64,000 nucleotides of DNA, taken from the NCBI RefSeq assembly GCF_022867885.1, contig NZ_JALIFP010000022.1, forward strand, positions 1 to 64,000. Reading direction: 5' to 3'. The notes beneath the pieces were generated by a model. The model was not told where the DNA came from and did not search any database. It saw only the letters and a list, made by a program, of their open reading frames with translations. Within the stretch, counting starts at the first letter, position 1, and every line of letters starts with the position of its first letter. The DNA comes from Lederbergia sp. NSJ-179. Its GTDB lineage: Bacteria; Bacillota; Bacilli; Bacillales; Bacillaceae_C. The position numbers and the translations under genes were made by a program. Below, piece by piece: positions 55,701 through 64,000 of the stretch.

Positions 55701-56990
55701 CTATTTCTGGGCCTTTTCTTCTTCAATTCGGGTTAATTCTTCTTCGTATTTTTCCCTCATAAGGGTATTTAAATCCATCTGATCATCCTTAATATATTCA
55801 TATAGAGCATCATAAACCTTGTCATCATTTTGATATTTGGATTTTTCCTCAAGCGGTTCTGCTACTGGAAGGGAGAAAAGTGCTTCCATATTCCGGTCCT
55901 CCCAAAGATCCAGATCTAATTCTAAAGCTTTTTCTACTGCTGTACCATCATCATAAAGATGGGCGTACGGTACGGAGAGGGGGCCACCTATAAAGGTGTT
56001 ATTCATTAGCTGCTCATCTGAATACCAAAAGTCAAAAACCTTCATGACTTCTTCCTTATACTCACTAGTAGAGCTAATCCCCATTGCCCAGCCGCCGGCA
56101 GGAACACCATTTTCTGGTTCTGGATAGGTTGCAATATCCCAGTTAACATTTGCCTCCTCACCTGGATGCATGAACCAATGTGGAGCCATTGCTAATTTTC
56201 CTTGTGCAAATAATTCCGGCCAACCACCTTCTTCCCAATGTTCAGGAATAAACGGGTTTCCTGGTATGGAGTAAGCTTCCTTATACAATTCAAAGTAATT
56301 TCTAACCGTTTCATTATTTGGCCATAATGGTTCATCCGTTTCTGGATCAACTAGATTCCCTGCTGTCCAAGAAATAGGAGCCCCGGACTTCGGCATATAT
56401 AATCCTTGATACTCGTTGCCATTTCTTTCTCCGGTTACTTGTTCTGCCAGGGAAATCACTTCCTCCCAAGTCATTCCATCTTTAGGATACTCAACACCAA
56501 ATTGGTCAAAGATATCTTTATTATACATGAGCGCAAAACGGTCGGTACTCATAGGGAGAACCCACATTTCCCCTCCCGAAACCGCTTGCCATTCCTTCAA
56601 ATGATTGGGGTTAAAACGGGAAATATCAAAGCCAGTTTGATCGATTAATTCAGTCATATCATACGTCATTTCGAGCTCACCTGCATATTCAAGCCAACCT
56701 TGATCCCAAAACCACAAAATATCCGGAGTATTCCCTGCCGCAATCAATTCTTGTAAATCCCCTTCAACAAGTTCAAAGGTAATATAAGGAAATTCCTCTT
56801 CCGCTGGCTTGATAAATGCGTTGATAAAATTCTCATCTTCCCCAAATTGTATCTTTAATGTGATTGGCTCTGGTTCACCGCTAGCCGGTGAATCAGTCTT
56901 TGTTTCAGATGTACATCCAGTAAAAATAACCGTACTACTAAGCAATAGGAAAATAAACAGTGAAGTGCGAACGCTGAATACTAATTTCAT
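55701..56990 (-). CDS. Sugar ABC transporter substrate-binding lipoprotein (orphan)
   Basis: About 429 aa with a leader and lipobox FTGC. Family 1 solute-binding motifs are visible (YNKDIFDQFGVEYPKDGMTWEEVISLAEQVTGERNG). I chose the ATG at 56990, 10 bases after GGGGG; a TTG at 56999 is too close. No permease is adjacent. Operators at 57072 and 57182 match the second LacI family. It resembles the orphan at 5391-6725 in the same motif positions, so the two form a subfamily and may share permeases encoded elsewhere. Confidence 0.9.
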   Translation of the reverse strand: MKLVFSVRTSLFIFLLLSSTVIFTGCTSETKTDSPASGEPEPITLKIQFGEDENFINAFIKPAEEEFPYITFELVEGDLQELIAAGNTPDILWFWDQGWLEYAGELEMTYDMTELIDQTGFDISRFNPNHLKEWQAVSGGEMWVLPMSTDRFALMYNKDIFDQFGVEYPKDGMTWEEVISLAEQVTGERNGNEYQGLYMPKSGAPISWTAGNLVDPETDEPLWPNNETVRNYFELYKEAYSIPGNPFIPEHWEEGGWPELFAQGKLAMAPHWFMHPGEEANVNWDIATYPEPENGVPAGGWAMGISSTSEYKEEVMKVFDFWYSDEQLMNNTFIGGPLSVPYAHLYDDGTAVEKALELDLDLWEDRNMEALFSLPVAEPLEEKSKYQNDDKVYDALYEYIKDDQMDLNTLMREKYEEELTRIEEEKAQK

Positions 56991-57071
56991 TACGAACAAA
57001 CCCCCATTTATAAATTTACAAACCTTTGCCTAAATCCAGCGACTTCGTATTCTTACACCTCCTCCCATAAT

Positions 57072-57087
57072 GTGAAATCGGTTTCAA
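57072..57087. promoter_or_regulatory. Second-family LacI operator 1
   Basis: GTGAAATCGGTTTCAA, palindromic apart from its ends and centre. It lies 82 bp upstream of the binding-protein start. Confidence 0.68.
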
Positions 57088-57181
57088 AAAATGAATAGCA
57101 AATACCTTTTCCGAGTTTTTCTCCCCTTGCAAAGCTAGAACAGCTGACAAAAAAGAAAGCAACCAGGTTAGCCAATTCATA

Positions 57182-57197
57182 ATGAAATCAGTTTCAT
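57182..57197. promoter_or_regulatory. Second-family LacI operator 2
   Basis: ATGAAATCAGTTTCAT, near-perfect palindrome. With the site at 57072 it is spaced 110 bp, close to a whole number of helical turns, which would allow looping. Confidence 0.68.
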
Positions 57198-57304
57198 AAT
57201 GTTGTAAGGGTTTCCATTTATATGATTATCTTACTTATTTATATTACATATGTCAATCATTTTTTTAAAATTTGCTAATCTTCCAAAAGAAAAAAGAAAT
57301 GGAT

Positions 57305-57336
57305 GTTCGTTAAGTTAACAGGTTAACTTAACGAAC
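57305..57336. terminator. 32-bp perfect palindrome after araM
   Basis: GTTCGTTAAGTTAAC and its exact complement flank a 2-base centre. On the minus strand a T-rich run (TTTCTTTTTTCTTTT) follows, so it probably terminates the ara operon. Same 15+2+15 architecture as the palindrome at 60216-60247. Confidence 0.7.
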
Positions 57337-57406
57337 GTAAATGCCGCCTTTTCTACTGGGCTCCGTTTTTTAATTCCAAGATTAGTTCAACTAGGAAAAA
57401 CTAACA

Positions 57407-58576
57407 TTAGCCCTGAGTATTAAAGCTTTTTAATATCGTAAAACGATCTCTTAACTGGTAGGCTTCCCTTAAACTTCTGGCCACAAGTTCTGGCTCAATT
57501 CCCAGTTGTTCTGGGGTTGTTGGCCCACCCAATTGTTCCAATATCCGTATTAAGTTTGCCGGATTTGGAACGGATTGAATAATTTCTATTATTTCTGCCT
57601 GATTCTGTAAATCTTTCGGATGCAGTTTTCCTTCCTTAAACCATTTTGGGTAAAGGGATAAGAGTAAAATTGTACTGACGCCCACTTTCGCTCCGTGTAA
57701 AACTTGTCGTCTTTTTTGCTGTAAGAATTCCATCTCCCAGTAATGAGATAAATGGTGTTCACCGCCAGAGGCTGGGTGAGACTGTCCGAACATTAACATC
57801 GCTAATCCGGATTGAATAAGAGCGTTCATTAAAATCCTTAGCCCATCTTCCTCTCCTCTAGCAATCTGTTCCACTTGCGCCATGCAATCCTCTAGGGCTG
57901 TTCTAGTGATCTCCGCTGCAAGTGGACAATACGGTTCTTCATGAGTTAGATGACCGAATTTCCAATCAGCTAAAGACGTAAATTTAGCCATCATATCGCC
58001 AACACCTGCGGCTGTCATTACTTTGGGCGCTGAAGCTAAAACACCAATATCAGCAAAAAGAGCGATCGGAGAAGCGGTTGGGAATGTTTTCTTTACCCCT
58101 TTAATAATGAGGGGAGCGCCAAGTGAAGTAAAGCCATCGACAGAAGCTGCTGTTGGGATCGAAATAAATGGTTTCCCTGTCTTCGCACCGCAAAATCTTG
58201 TAATATCATGGATCGTGCCTGATCCAACTGCTAGCAGACATTCAATTTCATCACTAATCTCTAATAAAGCTTGGACTAATGCCTGTTCATCTGCGACAAC
58301 ATCCCCAATTTCATTCGGTTCAATGAGACAAACCTCATAATGAACTCTTAATTTCTCCAAACGAGTAACCACATTTTTTCCCGCCGCAGCGTACGTATTT
58401 TTATCCGCAATAACCAAGACCTTTTTATAACTCTTCTGCGACAGAAAATGGGACAACTGATCATATGCGTCCGATCCAACGATAATTTCCTCAATCGGAA
58501 TATGATGATGTTGATGTGGGCAAGAGCAATTTTCATCGGCATTTTTTACGAGTTCTATCACTTTTTCTGTATCCAT
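57407..58576 (-). CDS. araM: sn-glycerol-1-phosphate dehydrogenase AraM
   Basis: About 389 aa. Iron-containing/glycerol-1-P dehydrogenase fold: LAVGSGTIHDITRF and ISIPTAASVDGFTSLGAPLI are the nucleotide-binding and substrate segments, and FGQSHPASGGEHHLSHYWEM carries metal-binding His residues. In B. subtilis AraM is a nickel-dependent G1P dehydrogenase that makes the archaeal-type glycerol phosphate, encoded in the arabinose operon as here. It is the last gene of this operon. I chose the second ATG (58576), 9 bases after AAAAGGG; the first (58585) is directly adjacent to it. Its N-terminal Cys/His cluster (CSCPHQHHH) is unusual. Confidence 0.93.
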   Translation of the reverse strand: MDTEKVIELVKNADENCSCPHQHHHIPIEEIIVGSDAYDQLSHFLSQKSYKKVLVIADKNTYAAAGKNVVTRLEKLRVHYEVCLIEPNEIGDVVADEQALVQALLEISDEIECLLAVGSGTIHDITRFCGAKTGKPFISIPTAASVDGFTSLGAPLIIKGVKKTFPTASPIALFADIGVLASAPKVMTAAGVGDMMAKFTSLADWKFGHLTHEEPYCPLAAEITRTALEDCMAQVEQIARGEEDGLRILMNALIQSGLAMLMFGQSHPASGGEHHLSHYWEMEFLQQKRRQVLHGAKVGVSTILLLSLYPKWFKEGKLHPKDLQNQAEIIEIIQSVPNPANLIRILEQLGGPTTPEQLGIEPELVARSLREAYQLRDRFTILKSFNTQG

Positions 58577-58660
58577 TGATGTCATCCCTTTTACATATAA
58601 ATTAGTTATTCTATTTCATGGACATCATGAGAAATAAGGAGAGGCTTCCCCCCTCCCCTA

Positions 58661-60193
<1,533 letters not shown>

Positions 60194-60215
60194 CTAATTA
60201 CGCTCGGATAGAACT

Positions 60216-60247
60216 GTTTTAAAGGCGTGCCTGCACGCCTTTAAAAC
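60216..60247. promoter_or_regulatory. 32-bp perfect palindrome inside the ara operon
   Basis: GTTTTAAAGGCGTGC and its exact complement flank a 2-base centre (CT). It lies between the small Cys-rich gene (ends 60257) and abfA (starts 60172). No T-run follows, so it may be an attenuator or mRNA-processing element that lowers expression of abfA-araM. Confidence 0.6.
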
Positions 60248-60256
60248 ATAACCTCG

Positions 60257-60523
60257 TTATGCTCCTATCCATTTAGACCCTGTGGGGCATGGACATGTAC
60301 CATCTAACATTTTGGCCTTATATCGAATAAGTGCTCCATTATGCATGCAGGTTGTCCCATATTGGAGAGATGGGCAATTTTGACATTGGTTCAATCTTGC
60401 CTCATAACGTTCCGTAGAGACCATTTGCACGCCTCTTTTTTCGGCATCCAGCAACATATCCTCCAAAATATCATCAGGCACAATCACACTTTCGGTGCAA
60501 CTTTTACAAAATGTTTTCACCAT
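60257..60523 (-). CDS. Small Cys-rich protein (DUF6171-like)
   Basis: 88 aa with eight Cys: CKSC near the N-terminus, then QCQNCPSLQYGTTCMH and GTCPCPTG. Spacing suggests a metal or Fe-S site. It resembles small Firmicutes proteins annotated DUF6171; the function is unknown. It sits between two GH51 genes, 6 bp after the upstream one, so it is co-transcribed with arabinose genes. Why arabinose catabolism would need it is unclear. Confidence 0.8.
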   Translation of the reverse strand: MVKTFCKSCTESVIVPDDILEDMLLDAEKRGVQMVSTERYEARLNQCQNCPSLQYGTTCMHNGALIRYKAKMLDGTCPCPTGSKWIGA

Positions 60524-60529
60524 CTCACC

Positions 60530-62014
60530 TTATTCCACTGTTAAAATCGCTACAGACATGGCAGGGAGTTTAGCGGATAATGTTTGTCCTTCACTTTTCA
60601 CATCTGTCCATGCAACCGGTTTTACGTTTTCAGGTTGGTCAAAGGTATTATGGGCATCCATCTCATCTGCAGTTAAAATTTTCCCACTTACCTGACTAGC
60701 GGATAAATCTAAACCGCGCAGTTTAAGGTTAAGCTCTGCTTCATTTTTATGATCAAGATTACATAGACTGATATGAATTTTTCCATCCTTATCTTTTGAT
60801 GCGGAAACACTTACTTGTGGTAAAGATTCTTTTCCAAATTGATATTGATCAAATTGGCCGTCTACTTGCAATAAGGAAGCATCATGATGAACTTTAAACA
60901 TATCAAACACATGATAGGTTGGAGTGAGAAGCATTTTTTCTCCCTCAGTCAAAATCATCGCTTGCAGCACATTAACTGTTTGCGCAATATTTGTCATTTG
61001 CACACGATCGGCATGTTTATGGAAAATATTAAAATGCAGCCCAGCCACAAGTGCATCGCGGATCGAATTTTGTTGATAAAGAAATCCTGGATTTGTACCC
61101 GGCTCTGGATCAAACCATGTCCCCCACTCATCAATGATCATGCCAATTCTTTTCTCAGGATCATATTGATCCATAATCGCACTATGTCTTGTAATCAGCG
61201 TATCCATATGGAGAGCTTTTTTTAAAGTCGTGAACCATTCATCTTCAGGAAAATCTGTTGCTGCACCTTTCCCATCCCACTCTCCTGGGATTGTGTAATA
61301 ATGAAGGCTTAACCCATCCATCAACCAATGGGCATTTTTCATTAATACTTCTGTCCAACGATAATCATCTACATTGGCTCCACCAGCAATTCTGTAGATC
61401 TTGTTATCACCATAATTACGGACATAGGTTTGATAACGGCGATAGAGATCCGCATAATATTCAGGGCGCATGTTTCCTCCACAGCCCCAGTTTTCATTTC
61501 CGACCCCAAAATATTTTAGCTTCCATGGTTCAGATTGCCCATTTTCTTTTCGCCAATTGGCCATCGGGGATTCCCCATCAAAGGTCATGTACTCAACCCA
61601 TTCAGACATTTCTTGAACAGTTCCACTTCCAACATTCCCACAAATATAAGGTTCTGCCCCAAGCATCTCACAAAGCATCATAAACTCATGGGTACCAAAA
61701 TGGTTATTTTCCACGACACCGCCCCAGTGGGTATTCACCATTTTCTTTCGATTTTCCCGTGGGCCAATCCCATCTTTCCAATGATATTCATCGGCAAAAC
61801 AACCACCTGGCCAACGTAATACGGGAATATGGATATTCTTCAACGCTTCGAGCACGTCATTTCGGATTCCATTGGTGTTTGGAATTGGAGAGTCCTCTCC
61901 AACCCAGATTCCTTCATAAATGCCACGGCCCAAATGTTCCGCAAAATGACCATATATATTTTTATTGATTTTTGTTTTTTCAATATCTGTATGAATGACG
62001 ACTTGGTTTTTCAT
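60530..62014 (-). CDS. Alpha-L-arabinofuranosidase, GH51 (second type)
   Basis: 494 aa, cytoplasmic. The GH51 barrel has [18 protein letters not shown], acid/base E174 in [14 protein letters not shown] and nucleophile near E291 in [14 protein letters not shown]. The CWGCGGN and YHWKDG motifs differ from the AbfA at 58661 and match the Xsa/Abf2-like branch. The two probably handle different arabinose linkages. It follows araA by 20 bp. Confidence 0.95.
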   Translation of the reverse strand: MKNQVVIHTDIEKTKINKNIYGHFAEHLGRGIYEGIWVGEDSPIPNTNGIRNDVLEALKNIHIPVLRWPGGCFADEYHWKDGIGPRENRKKMVNTHWGGVVENNHFGTHEFMMLCEMLGAEPYICGNVGSGTVQEMSEWVEYMTFDGESPMANWRKENGQSEPWKLKYFGVGNENWGCGGNMRPEYYADLYRRYQTYVRNYGDNKIYRIAGGANVDDYRWTEVLMKNAHWLMDGLSLHYYTIPGEWDGKGAATDFPEDEWFTTLKKALHMDTLITRHSAIMDQYDPEKRIGMIIDEWGTWFDPEPGTNPGFLYQQNSIRDALVAGLHFNIFHKHADRVQMTNIAQTVNVLQAMILTEGEKMLLTPTYHVFDMFKVHHDASLLQVDGQFDQYQFGKESLPQVSVSASKDKDGKIHISLCNLDHKNEAELNLKLRGLDLSASQVSGKILTADEMDAHNTFDQPENVKPVAWTDVKSEGQTLSAKLPAMSVAILTVE

Positions 62015-62034
62015 GTGCTTATTCCCCTTCCACC

Positions 62035-63522
62035 CTATTGTCTATAAAAAAGCTCGTTCAAACGCAATTCATTTTCAAAGGCAGGTGTTTTCGTATCCTT
62101 ATTAATTAAGACGGATTCAATTCCTAATAAATCGGCAAAATCCTTTAATTGTTCACTTGTGACACGATAAGAGAAGCAGGAATGGTGGGCCCCTCCAGCC
62201 ATAATCCAATTTTCGGCCCCTTGCGTCATAGAAGGTTGGAGTTTCCAAAGCACTCGAGCCACAGGCAGTTTTGGCATGTCTTCTTCAATTTTCACTGCAT
62301 CTACCTCATTGATCACTAGGCGGAAACGATGGCCCAGGTCAATAATGGAAGCATTTAAAGCAGCCCCTTCATGTCCATTAAATACGAGTCTTGCTGGATC
62401 TTCTTTACCACCGATACCTAGTGGATGAACCTCAATCGTTGGTTTCGCTTCAGCGATGGTTGGACAAACTTCAAGCATATGAGCACCAAGGACCATTTCA
62501 TTGCCAGGCTCAAAATGATACGTATAATCTTCCATAAAAGATGTATCTTTTCCGTCCGCTATGATTTTCATCAGGCGAACAAGGGCAGCCGTTTTCCAAT
62601 CTCCTTCACCACCATAACCATACCCCTGCTCCATCAAGCGTTGCGTGGCAAGGCCAGGAAGTTGACGCATGCCATGCAAGTCTTCAAATGTATTGGAGAA
62701 AGCGGTATAGCCTCCCTCTTCTAAAAAGGCCTTCAGTGCTAATTCCAATTTGGCTTGATAACGGATAGAATCTCGAACCGCACCATCTTGAAGTCCCTCT
62801 GGAACAATCGTATATTTTTCCGAATATTCATCCATCAGTTGATTAATATCTTGTTCCGTCACAGCATCGATTCTTTCAACTAGGTCACCAACTCCATACC
62901 CATCAACCGTCCAGCCAAGTTTGATTTGTGCTTCTACCTTATCCCCCTCTGTCACAGCTACTTGGCGCATATTATCACCGAAACGAGCAACCTTTAACGA
63001 TTGACTTTCTGAAACAGCGACAGCCGTGCGCATCCAACTACCGATTCGCGCGCGTACTTCCGCACTTTCCCAATGTCCAACAACAACTTTTCGCTTAATA
63101 TTCATCCGACTACCGATAAAACCGAATTCACGGTCACCATGGGCAGATTGATTCAAGTTCATGAAATCCATATCAATGCTGTCCCAAGGGATATCTTGAT
63201 TGAATTGCGTGTGCAGATGCAATAACGGTTTTTTCAGCGCATTTAAACCGGCAATCCACATTTTGGACGGTGAAAAAGTATGCATCCAGGTGACGACCCC
63301 AGCGCAATTTTCATCGGCATTCGCTTCAAGGAACAATCTGCGAATGGAATCTGCTTCCTTCAGAACCGATTTAAATACTAATTTATAGGTGACAGCTTGA
63401 TCCTCATCAAGGCCAGCAACCATTTTTCGAGAATGCTCTTCCACTTGCCTCACAACATCCTCACCATATAGATTTTGACTACCTGTTACAAACCAAAATT
63501 CATAATCCCTTGTTTTTAACAT
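62035..63522 (-). CDS. araA: L-arabinose isomerase
   Basis: 495 aa, near B. subtilis AraA (496). It converts L-arabinose to L-ribulose with manganese. The start [23 protein letters not shown] and [36 protein letters not shown] and GAHMLEVCP segments are characteristic. I chose the ATG at 63522, with AGAGAGGG upstream. It follows araD by about 68 bp. Confidence 0.97.
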   Translation of the reverse strand: MLKTRDYEFWFVTGSQNLYGEDVVRQVEEHSRKMVAGLDEDQAVTYKLVFKSVLKEADSIRRLFLEANADENCAGVVTWMHTFSPSKMWIAGLNALKKPLLHLHTQFNQDIPWDSIDMDFMNLNQSAHGDREFGFIGSRMNIKRKVVVGHWESAEVRARIGSWMRTAVAVSESQSLKVARFGDNMRQVAVTEGDKVEAQIKLGWTVDGYGVGDLVERIDAVTEQDINQLMDEYSEKYTIVPEGLQDGAVRDSIRYQAKLELALKAFLEEGGYTAFSNTFEDLHGMRQLPGLATQRLMEQGYGYGGEGDWKTAALVRLMKIIADGKDTSFMEDYTYHFEPGNEMVLGAHMLEVCPTIAEAKPTIEVHPLGIGGKEDPARLVFNGHEGAALNASIIDLGHRFRLVINEVDAVKIEEDMPKLPVARVLWKLQPSMTQGAENWIMAGGAHHSCFSYRVTSEQLKDFADLLGIESVLINKDTKTPAFENELRLNELFYRQ

Positions 63523-63590
63523 AAAAAAACCCTCTCTCGTTTGGATATTCAACATCAAATATTATTCGACAAAATTCGAGGCTCGCTCTA

Positions 63591-64000
63591 TTATTTTTGC
63601 CCATAATAAGCACTTGGACCATGTTTGCGTAAGTAATGTTTATCTAATAAGTATTGGTCTAGCGGCTCAACATTTGGGTTCAGTTGGAATGTATGAAGCG
63701 CCATTTTGGCGACTTCTTCGAGTACAACAGCGTTATGAACGGCTTCATGAGCATCTTTTCCCCAGTTAAATGGAGCATGTCCGCCTACTAATACACCTGG
63801 CATCGCTTTTGGATCTAATTTCAAGTTTTTAAACGTTTCAATAATCACATTTCCCGTTTCAAGCTCATAGGCTTGTTCAATCTCTTGTTGGGACAATGGA
63901 CGAGTGACAGGAATTTCTCCATAATAATAGTCCGCGTGTGTCGTTCCAAGGGCAGGAATCGGCCTCTTTGCTTGAGCCCAACTTGTCGCCCAGGGTGAGT
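63591..64000 (-). CDS. araD: L-ribulose-5-phosphate 4-epimerase (C-terminal part)
   Basis: The last 136 codons; the gene continues past the right edge. The reading frame is open to the edge and reads [30 protein letters not shown], matching AraD with zinc-binding His residues ([10 protein letters not shown]). [22 protein letters not shown] and [17 protein letters not shown] end the protein as in B. subtilis. It converts L-ribulose-5-P to D-xylulose-5-P. It is transcribed with araA. Confidence 0.95.
   Translation of the reverse strand, partial: SPWATSWAQAKRPIPALGTTHADYYYGEIPVTRPLSQQEIEQAYELETGNVIIETFKNLKLDPKAMPGVLVGGHAPFNWGKDAHEAVHNAVVLEEVAKMALHTFQLNPNVEPLDQYLLDKHYLRKHGPSAYYGQK

Larger units (their letters stand above)
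56991..57304. other. Regulatory region upstream of the third binding-protein gene
   Basis: Holds two operators of the second LacI family, 110 bp apart. No gene. Confidence 0.5.

Overview
The window looks like a chromosomal segment of a low-GC Bacillaceae bacterium (Bacillus or a close relative). The evidence is AGGAGG-type ribosome-binding sites, frequent TTG starts, B. subtilis-like gene families (mtlA-R-F-D, araD-araA-araM, MoxR/DUF58/DUF4129, a SipW-like signal peptidase, YesL) and small Bacillus-type intergenic repeats. Almost all of it is a carbohydrate-use island, mostly transcribed on the minus strand. No rRNA, tRNA, CRISPR array, prophage or transposase gene was seen.

Layout. (1) 1-114: 5' end of a sipW-like signal peptidase gene, cut by the window edge. 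(2) 1103-17244: an N-glycan/mannan locus. It holds a secreted GH85 endo-beta-N-acetylglucosaminidase broken by a one-base frameshift, a DeoR regulator, an orphan sugar-binding lipoprotein, a PHP phosphoesterase, a metallophosphoesterase, two unrelated-type GH38 alpha-mannosidases, a YesL-like membrane protein and a GH125 exo-alpha-1,6-mannosidase. (3) 17513-22761: a Leloir operon (galK-galE-galT) with a divergent ROK regulator. (4) 22968-32196: housekeeping and envelope genes (LysM-M14 peptidase, manA, VanZ-like, SGNH hydrolase, MoxR/DUF58/DUF4129 cassette, galM, DUF4870). (5) 32639-44828: a type II arabinogalactan locus (GH43 exo-beta-1,3-galactanase-like, GH30 endo-beta-1,6-galactanase-like, sugar ABC importer, LacI regulator, GH2 beta-galactosidase). 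(6) 45428-50583: mannitol PTS operon mtlA-mtlR-mtlF-mtlD. (7) 51076-56990: a poorly characterised unit of a DUF2264 protein, a second LacI regulator, a heparinase II/III-like protein and a third orphan binding lipoprotein. (8) 57407-64000: an arabinose operon (araD-araA-GH51-small Cys-rich protein-GH51-araM).

How it fits together. Secreted GH43 and GH30 enzymes would cut the beta-1,3 backbone and beta-1,6 side chains of arabinogalactan proteins. The importer takes up oligosaccharides, and LacZ, GalM and GalK-E-T convert galactose to UDP-glucose/glucose-1-P. The two GH51 enzymes, AraA and AraD process the arabinose decorations. The DUF2264/heparinase unit is a plausible handler of the remaining (perhaps uronic-acid) decorations. 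The N-glycan locus would use the glycans of the same glycoproteins, with ManA feeding mannose-6-P to glycolysis.

The most informative non-coding signals are two families of LacI-type palindromic operators, differing at one position per half-site and matching two paralogous LacI proteins, and three intergenic repeat elements. The repeats carry at least eight mini-hairpins with different stems but a constant RTCCT loop closed by C-G.
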